Of a stretch of 6,702 nt of DNA, positions 1 through 4,176 are shown one piece after another. Below the pieces are notes generated by a model. It had not been told where the DNA came from and searched no databases. It saw nothing but the letters and a program-made list of their open reading frames with translations. The position numbers were made by a program, and so were the translations under genes. Source of the stretch: Treponema sp. (GTDB lineage: Bacteria > Spirochaetota > Spirochaetia > Treponematales > Breznakiellaceae); NCBI GenBank assembly GCA_009786715.1, contig WQRN01000070.1:1-6702 (forward strand). Direction: 5' to 3'. Each line of letters begins with the position of its first letter. Within the stretch, counting starts at the first letter, position 1.

Positions 1-150
1 AACTCATATCCCGATCATCTCACTCAGGGACATAATCTTGAAGAATTGGAAGTTATGCTTTCCGATGTTTACCAAATTCGTCAGGAAGAAGAAAAAAGAT
101 TAGCGCAAAAACGAAAAAATGGTATTTTGCATATAAAGGTTCCTGCTTGA
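1..150 (+). CDS. hicB: HicB-type antitoxin, 3' end (partial, runs off the left edge)
   Basis: The last 49 codons of a small gene are visible, reading in from the window edge and ending at TGA 148-150. The peptide opens with YPDHLTQGHNLEELEVML, the core pattern of HicB antitoxins (P-D-x-x-T-Q-G-x-x-x-E-E-L), followed by a charged helix (IRQEEEKRLAQKRK) and a short closing strand GILHIKVPA. HicB folds as a partial RNase-H-like domain that covers the HicA active site. The protein ends just after this domain, so no C-terminal ribbon-helix-helix or HTH DNA-binding domain is present. This makes it the short form of the family, which may not repress its own operon as full-length HicB does. HicA follows with a 3-nt overlap, the usual TA arrangement. 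The upstream part and promoter lie outside the window. Confidence 0.82.
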   Translation, partial: NSYPDHLTQGHNLEELEVMLSDVYQIRQEEEKRLAQKRKNGILHIKVPA

Positions 151-320
151 AACGGCAAAAATTACTTAAAGAAATAATAAAATGCGGAGCTGTTTTTGTG
201 CGTCATGGCGCAAATCATGATATCTACGAAAACCCAAGAACAAATTCATCAACACAAGTTCCCAGACATTCTGATGTCAACGAACATGTTGCAAAAGTAA
301 TTATAAAGTTTTTTAATTAA
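147..320 (+). CDS. hicA: HicA-type mRNA interferase toxin (TTG start, 57 aa)
   Basis: HicA toxins are small dsRBD-fold ribonucleases that cut mRNA and stop growth until neutralised by HicB. The 57-residue product matches the family from end to end: an N-terminal helix (MKRQKLLKEIIKCG), the strand AVFVRHGANHDIY carrying the catalytic histidine at residue 24, then NPRTNSSTQVPRHSDV and a last helix HVAKVIIKFF. The start is TTG 147-149 overlapping the HicB TGA as TTGA. It is preceded by AAAGG at 135-139 with 7 nt spacing, and there is no ATG in the frame, so ATG-only gene callers would miss the gene. All conserved elements are present (R19-H20-G21, H24, V-P-R-H), so it appears intact. The loop usually written TGKxxx is NSSTQ here, a small variation. 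Confidence 0.85.
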   Translation: MKRQKLLKEIIKCGAVFVRHGANHDIYENPRTNSSTQVPRHSDVNEHVAKVIIKFFN

Positions 321-464
321 TGGTACCAGAAGAAGATCAACCACGGAGTACTGCAACTAAAGTTGCTTGGAGTTACACGGAGGATATGGATAAAACATAT
401 TCATTCAATTTCATTTTAATTAATTTATCATAACGCAATTTTTTTTATTTAACAGAAAACTTAA
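321..464. other. AT-rich intergenic region after hicA
   Basis: No coding potential is seen. The stretch holds two copies of CACGGAG (342-348 and 376-382) flanking a small perfect hairpin, GCAACT-AA-AGTTGC at 353-366. There is no T-run after the hairpin, so it does not look like a factor-independent terminator for hicBA. From about 395 the DNA becomes very AT-rich and leads into the promoter at 449-478. Confidence 0.6.
342..382 (+). repeat. Two CACGGAG motifs around a short hairpin
   Basis: CACGGAG occurs at 342-348 and 376-382, with an inverted repeat (GCAACT / AGTTGC, 2-nt loop) at 353-366 between them. Arrays of short CACGGAG/CACAGAG-like units are widespread as intergenic repeats in many bacterial genomes; this may be a short or decayed example. 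That link is an inference from general pattern memory, since only two motif copies are seen here. Confidence 0.4.
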
Positions 465-478
465 ATATTTGCTATAAT
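449..478 (+). promoter_or_regulatory. Sigma-70-like promoter with extended -10
   Basis: The -35 box is TTAACA at 449-454 and the -10 box is TATAAT at 473-478, with an 18-bp spacer. The -10 is perfect and is preceded by TGC (470-472), the extended -10 motif. Transcription would start near 485 and run rightwards into the decayed membrane-protein gene. No intact gene begins within 250 bp downstream. It may be the surviving promoter of that gene or may drive a small non-coding transcript. Confidence 0.55.
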
Positions 479-663
479 CTGGCTGCAATTATTTTGGTTG
501 TTTCTGGTTTTATTAATAACGCAATGTTGTTTATTTGCCAAAACCGAAAGTCTTATCTTATCCATTATTCTCCCTTTGCGGCTATGAGCAATAATAAGAC
601 AATCAGCAATACCGCTATATTTAATAATTGCTCCAGTAATTACATACATTATTTTCATTTTTT

Positions 664-703
664 CTGCCGCCTTGCGCGAAAACTTCGCTGCAAAAAACGG
701 CAG
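664..703. repeat. Long imperfect stem-loop
   Basis: Nested inverted repeats form one stem: CTGCCG 664-669 with CGGCAG 698-703, TTGC 672-675 with GCAA 690-693, and GCGAA 676-680 with TTCGC 684-688, closing a 3-nt loop (AAC). That is 15 base pairs with one internal loop and one bulge. No T-run follows on either strand, so it is not a standard terminator. It lies inside the relic reading frame and near the end of any transcript from the promoter at 449-478. Confidence 0.5.
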
Positions 704-716
704 TAATATATTTTAA

Positions 717-732
717 GGGGGAAAAATCCCCC
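717..732. repeat. Perfect 6-bp hairpin GGGGGA/TCCCCC
   Basis: GGGGGA 717-722, a 4-nt A loop and TCCCCC 727-732 form a strong small hairpin directly after the relic's in-frame TAA (714-716). On the minus strand it is followed by TTAAAATATAT, a weak T-poor tail. It could end read-through from the lipoprotein operon, but it is a poor match to a factor-independent terminator. In the relic frame it reads as GGKIPL and may be inserted or drifted sequence. Confidence 0.4.
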
Positions 733-1014
733 TGTTAAACCTTACCTCTGTTTTATGCATTGCGATGAGCATAATGGGCGGTCTTATTTCATTTTTTATA
801 GAAATTATCAGAACACACTCTGTGCAGAGCGGCATTATCAATCCCTCATCGCAGCCGGCAGACCTTTACGCCGGACTTCCGCTTTTTTTAAGAGAAATCG
901 TTTCGCGCATTCCGATAAACATAATCGATCGCATCATCTCTGTTTTCGCAGGTTTCGGGATCGCTTATGTTATCGGAAAAACTATTGAAAGAATTTCGCG
1001 GCGATAATTATACT

Positions 1015-1701
1015 CTAATCTGTCTCATACTCGGGATGATACGGTCCGTAAAGTAAACTTTTGGGGTATCTGGCGTCAAGCAGCGTTTCGGCTGCTCTAA
1101 AGCCAACACCGTATGAGGCTTTTGTCAGATTATTGGCAACCTGATCGACAATCGCGGCTCCTACCGCAAGCAGAAGCTGAGCGGCTAAACCTCCGCTTGA
1201 GCTTACTTGTGTATTTGAAGGTGATTCTTCAACAAAAACAGAGCCTGACCATAACAGCGTGCCTGTTTTAAGATCAACAAGTTTGGCTTCGGCTTCAGCC
1301 TGCACTACGCTTCTTACCAGCTGAAAAACAGCGCCGAATTTAGTAATCGTAATGTACAAAGCGGAATCCGCGCCGAAGATTTCATTTAATCTTTTATGGC
1401 TGATTTCATTTGCGTCAGCCGCCGTGTATATGCCGTTTTGCCTGAACATTTCCTGCGATAGAGCTACAGGAATTACATAATATCCGGATTCCGCGAGAGG
1501 TTTGACGCTCGCGGCAAGAAAAATCGGAGATGCGCTGATATCAACTGTGTTATTTAAAGGCGGCATAACTAAAATTGAACGGGGACGGATCTGCTTGTAA
1601 TCAACATAATCCTTCGGCGCCGAGGCACAACCCAAAAGAAAAGCTGCGATTCCAATAATCACGGTAATACTAAAAATATGAAATTGTTTTTTGTGTGTCA
1701 T
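1015..1701 (-). CDS. DUF799 / GNA1162-like lipoprotein
   Basis: This 228-residue lipoprotein is last in a three-gene operon. It has a basic N-terminus (MTHKKQ), a hydrophobic segment and the lipobox LLGC with the lipidated Cys at residue 25. The mature part contains RPRSILVMPPLNNTVDI, SGYYVIPVALSQEMFRQNGI, FGADSALYITITKFG, a strand pattern AEAKLVDLKTGTLLWSGSV and a GPYHPEY tail, matching the DUF799 family typified by the Neisseria surface lipoprotein GNA1162. The family has a TolB-N-like alpha/beta fold; its role is not established and is thought to concern envelope assembly or transport. I chose ATG 1701 because GGAG (1708-1711) sits 6 nt upstream; an in-frame ATG at 1713 has no ribosome site and lies inside the preceding gene. 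The gap to the upstream DUF4810 stop is 1 nt, indicating translational coupling. Confidence 0.88.
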   Translation of the reverse strand: MTHKKQFHIFSITVIIGIAAFLLGCASAPKDYVDYKQIRPRSILVMPPLNNTVDISASPIFLAASVKPLAESGYYVIPVALSQEMFRQNGIYTAADANEISHKRLNEIFGADSALYITITKFGAVFQLVRSVVQAEAEAKLVDLKTGTLLWSGSVFVEESPSNTQVSSSGGLAAQLLLAVGAAIVDQVANNLTKASYGVGFRAAETLLDARYPKSLLYGPYHPEYETD

Positions 1702-1702
1702 A

Positions 1703-2059
1703 CTATTCTCCATACGCGGATAAAAGACGATTCATAAAAGGCGTTGATTCAGGGAAGCGTGTTTTTTCTTCCTTAAAATATTCAATAGCTCTCGAACGAT
1801 CGCCGGTCACCGAACATAACATGCCCAGATGAGCGTAAAAACCGGGAGGCGCAGGTTTAGAGCCGGAAGCGATTTTCTGCAAATCCTTTTCCATCATCGA
1901 CATCTGCGATTCGGGACTTTCACCGTTTAATTGCGCGTAAACCGCATCCTGATAGCGGCCCCAGGTATACAGCGAACTACTTACGCATCCTGAAAGAAAA
2001 AAGCCGAAAATTAAAACGATAATAATTAAAATAACAGTTTGGTTTTTCAAATTTTTCAT
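1703..2059 (-). CDS. DUF4810 small lipoprotein
   Basis: This 118-residue lipoprotein is the middle gene of the operon. The signal peptide MKNLKNQTVILIIIVLIFG runs into the lipobox LSGC with Cys at residue 25. The mature part opens with SSSLYTWGRYQDAVYAQL, a characteristic start of DUF4810 proteins, and then has a helical, TPR-like region: a conserved GFYAHLGML segment, DRSRAIEYFKEEKTRFPES and a last helix. The single TPR-like hairpin suggests a protein-contact role. The family is regularly found between a CsgG-like gene and a DUF799 gene, as it is here. The start ATG overlaps the CsgG-like stop as ATGA (2056-2059), and the stop TAG is 1 nt from the next start. It probably acts in a complex with its two neighbours at the outer membrane; no biochemical role is known to me. 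Confidence 0.87.
   Translation of the reverse strand: MKNLKNQTVILIIIVLIFGFFLSGCVSSSLYTWGRYQDAVYAQLNGESPESQMSMMEKDLQKIASGSKPAPPGFYAHLGMLCSVTGDRSRAIEYFKEEKTRFPESTPFMNRLLSAYGE
1708..1711 (-). promoter_or_regulatory. Ribosome binding site that fixes the DUF799 gene start
   Basis: GGAG on the minus strand lies 6 nt before ATG 1701-1699, inside the end of the DUF4810 gene. It supports this ATG over the one at 1713, four codons earlier, which overlaps the site itself and has nothing Shine-Dalgarno-like before it. Confidence 0.7.
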
Positions 2060-2742
2060 CTCCGCTCTGCCGGAGCCCAGGCTCCGGAATCAATCGCTTC
2101 AGCCAATCGGTCAACTGCTTCGCGTATCGCCAAATCCAGGACTTTTCCATTCAGCGTAGAATCATAACCAGCTGAACTGCCAAAACCTAAAACTTCTCCG
2201 TCGGTAAGAGAATATTCACCGGCGCCTGATACCGTATAAACAACAGCGGATGTGCGTATATCAACAACATTAAGGTTAACTCTTGAGTAAGCAACTTGCT
2301 GTTTGCTGCGTCCCATAACGCCGAAGAATGCCGTATTGGTTACTTCCTTACGGCCAAATTCCGAAACATCTCCTGTGATAACATGAGTCGCGCCGATCAA
2401 GTTTTGTGTTTCGCCGCGAATTTGAGCTTCTCTTCTGATTTCTTCCATATTATCGCGATCCAGCACTGTAAAACGGTTTGTCAGCGCAAGATGGGTAACA
2501 AGAATTGTTTTTGCCTGACCTCCGAGGCGATCAACGCCGTCAGAAAAAACGCCGCGCTGGAAGCTTGTGCGATTGTCAAAATTACCTACGGCTATAGGCG
2601 AACGCGGACCTGTATAAACAGATCTGGTAGTCTGCGCCTGAGTTTGCGGAACAGTCACTTTTTGACTGCTCTCTGTCGCGCACCCGGCGATGAACAAAAC
2701 AAGCATCGCGGATGCAATAGTTAAAACATTTAAATGTTTCAT
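2056..2742 (-). CDS. CsgG/HfaB-family outer-membrane lipoprotein
   Basis: This 228-residue protein is the first gene of the lipoprotein operon. MKHLNVLTIASAMLVLFIAGC is a lipoprotein signal with the lipidated Cys at residue 21. A low-complexity Q/T linker follows, then the CsgG core: SPIAVGNFDNRT, a helix up to LALTNRFTVLDRDNMEEIRR, GATHVITGDVSEFG, a segment NTAFFGVMGRSKQQVAYSRV and NLNVVDIRTSAVVYTVSG, EVLGFGSSAGYDSTLNGK, and the last helix LAIREAVDRLAEAI. In E. coli CsgG nonamers form the curli secretion channel; the two segments that become its membrane hairpins have counterparts here (about residues 135-155 and 180-200). The protein is shorter than E. coli CsgG (277 aa precursor), and no curli subunit genes are nearby, so its cargo is unknown. 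AAGGGGA at 2749-2755 is a strong ribosome site 6 nt before the ATG, and a good promoter lies upstream. Confidence 0.9.
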   Translation of the reverse strand: MKHLNVLTIASAMLVLFIAGCATESSQKVTVPQTQAQTTRSVYTGPRSPIAVGNFDNRTSFQRGVFSDGVDRLGGQAKTILVTHLALTNRFTVLDRDNMEEIRREAQIRGETQNLIGATHVITGDVSEFGRKEVTNTAFFGVMGRSKQQVAYSRVNLNVVDIRTSAVVYTVSGAGEYSLTDGEVLGFGSSAGYDSTLNGKVLDLAIREAVDRLAEAIDSGAWAPAERR

Positions 2743-2783
2743 AAAGATTCCCCTTATTCTAATAATTCACGATAATTCATATT

Positions 2784-2812
2784 ATTATATCTCTTTATTT
2801 AAGATTTGTCAG
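2784..2812 (-). promoter_or_regulatory. Promoter of the CsgG-like/DUF4810/DUF799 operon
   Basis: Read on the minus strand, -35 CTGACA (2812-2807) and -10 TATAAT (2789-2784) are separated by exactly 17 bp. The -35 differs from TTGACA at one base and the -10 is perfect. The start point would be near 2777, giving a leader of about 35 nt with the ribosome site AAGGGGA at 2755-2749. This is the best promoter match in the window and implies fairly strong housekeeping-sigma expression. Confidence 0.7.
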
Positions 2813-2833
2813 TCAATTTTATATCTGTTTTTT

Positions 2834-2850
2834 TATAAACAGCGTTTATA
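2834..2850. repeat. Perfect palindrome upstream of the lipoprotein-operon promoter
   Basis: TATAAAC-AGC-GTTTATA is a perfect 7-bp inverted repeat with a 3-bp centre. It lies 21 bp upstream of the -35 box of the operon promoter. The position and symmetry fit a binding site for a dimeric regulator, but no such regulator is encoded in the window. A tract of T (plus strand) beside it argues against a terminator in either direction. Confidence 0.45.
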
Positions 2851-2973
2851 CAAGGCGTTCAAAAGCAGCCAAGCCCGGGCGCGGAAAAGGTCGGATACCC
2901 TGCTGAGGGTTCCGGCTCTGTTTTCAACACACCAAAATAATGCGCTGTCTGGTTACTTTCGATTTCGCCGCAG
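2851..2973. other. GC-rich intergenic stretch after the DUF4398 gene
   Basis: This spacer is visibly richer in G+C than the neighbouring intergenic DNA, up to about base 2920. It contains the palindrome GCCCGGGC (2873-2880) and a hairpin at 2893-2913 with core ACCCT-GCTG-AGGGT extended by GGA/TCC past one unpaired base. The hairpin is 60 nt after the DUF4398 stop on the minus strand and has no T-run, so at best it would be a Rho-type or weak terminator. I see no gene in it. Confidence 0.45.
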
Positions 2974-3540
2974 TTATTTTTTACGGGTGGTTGCCGCACC
3001 CGCGACTTTTTGATTTATTTCAGAAAGATCCGCGCGTACAACTCTGGCTTTGTCCAAAGCGTCCTGAGTTCTGCCCATTAATTGATCAACTTCCGCCTGA
3101 TCTGTGGTATTGTGAGCGCTGACAATTGCCCTATCCAGCGCGTTATAATCAAGAGCTAAATTCGAATACCGCGCGGAAGCAACATTTCTTGTAGTTTCCT
3201 CAATTTCGAGCCTTAAACCGGAAATAAGCGTGTTGGCTTCCGACCCCGCTCTTTGGGCGCCGGCTTTTCCGTCACTTATCGCTTTTTCGGCTGCGGCAAC
3301 TGCTTCGGCGGCATTTGTTTTTGCGCCGTCATAATTCTTGGAATCCGCATCCATTTGCATGCGCCTTAACGCATCCCTCGCGCGTGCCAGGGTACCTGCG
3401 GCATACTGAACGGCGTCAGCGTCGTTTTCTGCCTTAAAAACCGCTTCTCTGGCTTTTTCCATCTCTTCCAAAGGAGGCTTTGCGCATCCCAGAACCAGAA
3501 TAGAAACAGCAATTAGAATATAAAATAGTTTTAATTTCAT
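2974..3540 (-). CDS. DUF4398-type lipoprotein, all-helical
   Basis: This 188-residue predicted lipoprotein has the signal peptide MKLKLFYILIAVSILVLGC with lipobox VLGC and Cys at residue 19. The mature protein starts KPPLEEMEKAREAVFKAEND and is almost wholly helical and alanine-rich. DADAVQYAAGTLARARDALR and DSKNYDGAKTNAAEAVAAAE form the A-x-x-L-x-x-A-x-x-A-L pattern of DUF4398, a helical-hairpin domain that often precedes OmpA or LysM modules. Here no OmpA domain follows; the C-terminal half is another long helical region rich in N, D and A, ending in TTRKK. Such proteins are common in treponemes and probably act as periplasmic spacers or scaffolds; the precise job is unknown. GAGG lies 6 nt before the ATG (SD in AAAGAGGTG). 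It is monocistronic, about 230 bp from the next operon. Confidence 0.8.
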   Translation of the reverse strand: MKLKLFYILIAVSILVLGCAKPPLEEMEKAREAVFKAENDADAVQYAAGTLARARDALRRMQMDADSKNYDGAKTNAAEAVAAAEKAISDGKAGAQRAGSEANTLISGLRLEIEETTRNVASARYSNLALDYNALDRAIVSAHNTTDQAEVDQLMGRTQDALDKARVVRADLSEINQKVAGAATTRKK

Positions 3541-3601
3541 GATACACCTCTTTATTGATTTTAATACATTTTAATATGTTTTTCCAGTGTTTTTAACACC
3601 T

Positions 3602-3704
3602 TCAACCGAGCCGTAAAACCATAGGTTTGAAGGCGAAGGTTCCCCTCTTGAACCTCAACCGAGCCGGAAAACCGCAGGTTTGAAGGTGAAGGTTCCCCTC
3701 TTGA
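3602..3704. repeat. Two-copy 53-bp tandem repeat in a divergent gap
   Basis: Two units of 50 bp (3602-3651 and 3655-3704) repeat with a 53-bp period and differ at only 4 positions. Each begins TCAACCGAGCCG and ends GAAGGTTCCCCTCTTGA. Each unit can fold: CAACC at the start pairs with GGTTTG with one bulge, and unit 2 adds CGG-AAAA-CCG (3665-3674) inside. At the junction AGGTTC (3637-3642) and GAACCT (3650-3655) form a second 6-bp stem. The array sits between the divergent starts of the DUF4398 lipoprotein and the four-TM gene. It looks like an intergenic repeat element; a dispersed family is likely but cannot be shown from one locus. Confidence 0.8.
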
Positions 3705-3729
3705 TTTATATCATTTTACGCACTATTTT
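3701..3729 (+). promoter_or_regulatory. Possible promoter for the MinD-like/lgt operon
   Basis: TTGATT (3701-3706) and TATTTT (3724-3729) are 17 bp apart. The -35 overlaps the last bases of the tandem repeat. The start point would fall near 3736, which is the first base of the ATG, so the message might be leaderless. Both boxes are imperfect, and the call is tentative. Confidence 0.35.
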
Positions 3730-3735
3730 CAATGT

Positions 3736-4176
3736 ATGGGTATAACTCGAATCCTCAAACCGGGGCTTTTTCTATATGAATGTATCAAAATAATGGGTAT
3801 TTTCGCTGTTTTAATTATACAGAGGAATGATGCCGGATTACTATTGAAAATAATCCTAGCCTCTCCGGGAGCTTTGTTTCCGCTAATGGCGTTATTTATT
3901 TGGCTGGATATAAACCGCTATAAAACATACCTGCCGCTTTTTATATCAGGAAAATGCATTGGCCTTTTTCTTTTACTGGGCTGGTTAATTGTCTCCCGAC
4001 AGGTTACAATGATGGGGAGCTTATTCAAAACTGCGATGTATGTAGAATTGGTTCTGCTAAGCGGCGACTTATTAGCTTTAACCGCTGTTCTTTTAATAAA
4101 GAGAGACAGCCAAAATGCTGCCGGAGAACTGATGAAATCAGAACCTGCGGTGATTACACAAGGGGAGGAAAATTAA
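3736..4176 (+). CDS. Four-TM membrane protein of unknown function
   Basis: I do not recognise a named family. The 146-residue product has four hydrophobic segments: about residues 11-30 (LFLYECIKIMGIFAVLII), 35-57 (KIILASPGALFPLMALFIWL), 65-86 (YLPLFISGKCIGLFLLLGWL) and 99-121 (AMYVELVLLSGDLLALTAVL). It closes with a polar tail. Its stop overlaps the start of the MinD-like gene as TAATG, so the two are translationally coupled, and it is plausibly a membrane partner or anchor of that ATPase. The start is uncertain: ATG 3736 has no Shine-Dalgarno site, the frame stays open upstream into the repeat, and ATG 3793 has no ribosome site either. I keep 3736 because LKPGLFLYECIKI reads as a natural start of the first helix. 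Confidence 0.7.
   Translation: MGITRILKPGLFLYECIKIMGIFAVLIIQRNDAGLLLKIILASPGALFPLMALFIWLDINRYKTYLPLFISGKCIGLFLLLGWLIVSRQVTMMGSLFKTAMYVELVLLSGDLLALTAVLLIKRDSQNAAGELMKSEPAVITQGEEN

Larger units (their letters stand above)
465..1007 (+). pseudogene. Decayed polytopic membrane-protein gene (C-terminal 80 codons still open)
   Basis: One reading frame stays strongly membrane-like for about 540 bp although stops interrupt it at TGA 585-587 and TAA 714-716. Segment 1 (465-584) gives LQLFWLFLVLLITQCCLFAK. Segment 2 (588-713) gives IPLYLIIAPVITYIIFIFSA and then ALRENFAAKNGS. Segment 3 (717-1004) gives LLNLTSVLCIAMSIMGGLIS followed by LYAGLPLFLREIVSRIPINI, IDRIISVFAGFGIAYVIGK and a basic end. The first transmembrane stretch of segment 3 begins upstream of the only usable starts (ATG 765, ATG 774), and neither start has a Shine-Dalgarno site, so the 80-codon ORF looks like the remnant of a longer gene. 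The closing LPLFLRE...PINIIDR pattern resembles the end of ECF-transporter-S-like or sensor membrane domains, but I cannot name the family. It converges with the lipoprotein operon, 7 bp from its last stop. The alternative is an intact small membrane protein at 765-1007 with random sequence before it. Confidence 0.55.

Noticed and set aside
461..658. 65-codon open frame on the minus strand (MKIMYVITGAIIKYSG...)
   Set aside because: No ribosome site, no family resemblance, polar low-complexity C-terminus, and it lies antisense to the relic membrane-protein frame.
494..706. 70-codon plus-strand frame from TTG 494
   Set aside because: No Shine-Dalgarno, odd composition rich in N, C, H and Y; the neighbouring frame carries the membrane-like signal instead.
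585..716. Stop-codon recoding (TGA as Trp or Sec) in the relic frame
   Set aside because: A second, TAA stop follows in the same frame, no start codon with a ribosome site is present, and no recoding element is evident; decay is simpler.
1008..1014. Bidirectional terminator between the relic gene and the lipoprotein operon
   Set aside because: Only 7 bp separate the two stops and no stem or T-run is present there.
2860..2940. tRNA or other structured RNA gene
   Set aside because: GGGTTCCGGCTC looks superficially like a T-arm, but no cloverleaf with acceptor and anticodon stems can be built.
2296..3122. Several plus-strand open frames across the CsgG-like and DUF4398 genes
   Set aside because: They are antisense shadows of clearly recognised minus-strand lipoprotein genes and have no family resemblance.
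3602..3704. CRISPR array
   Set aside because: The two units are nearly contiguous (3-bp gap) with no unique spacers, and no cas gene is nearby.
3954..4175. N-terminal extension of the MinD-like ATPase to an upstream ATG
   Set aside because: It would overlap the membrane-protein gene in another frame; the strong ribosome site and Walker A position fix the start at 4176.
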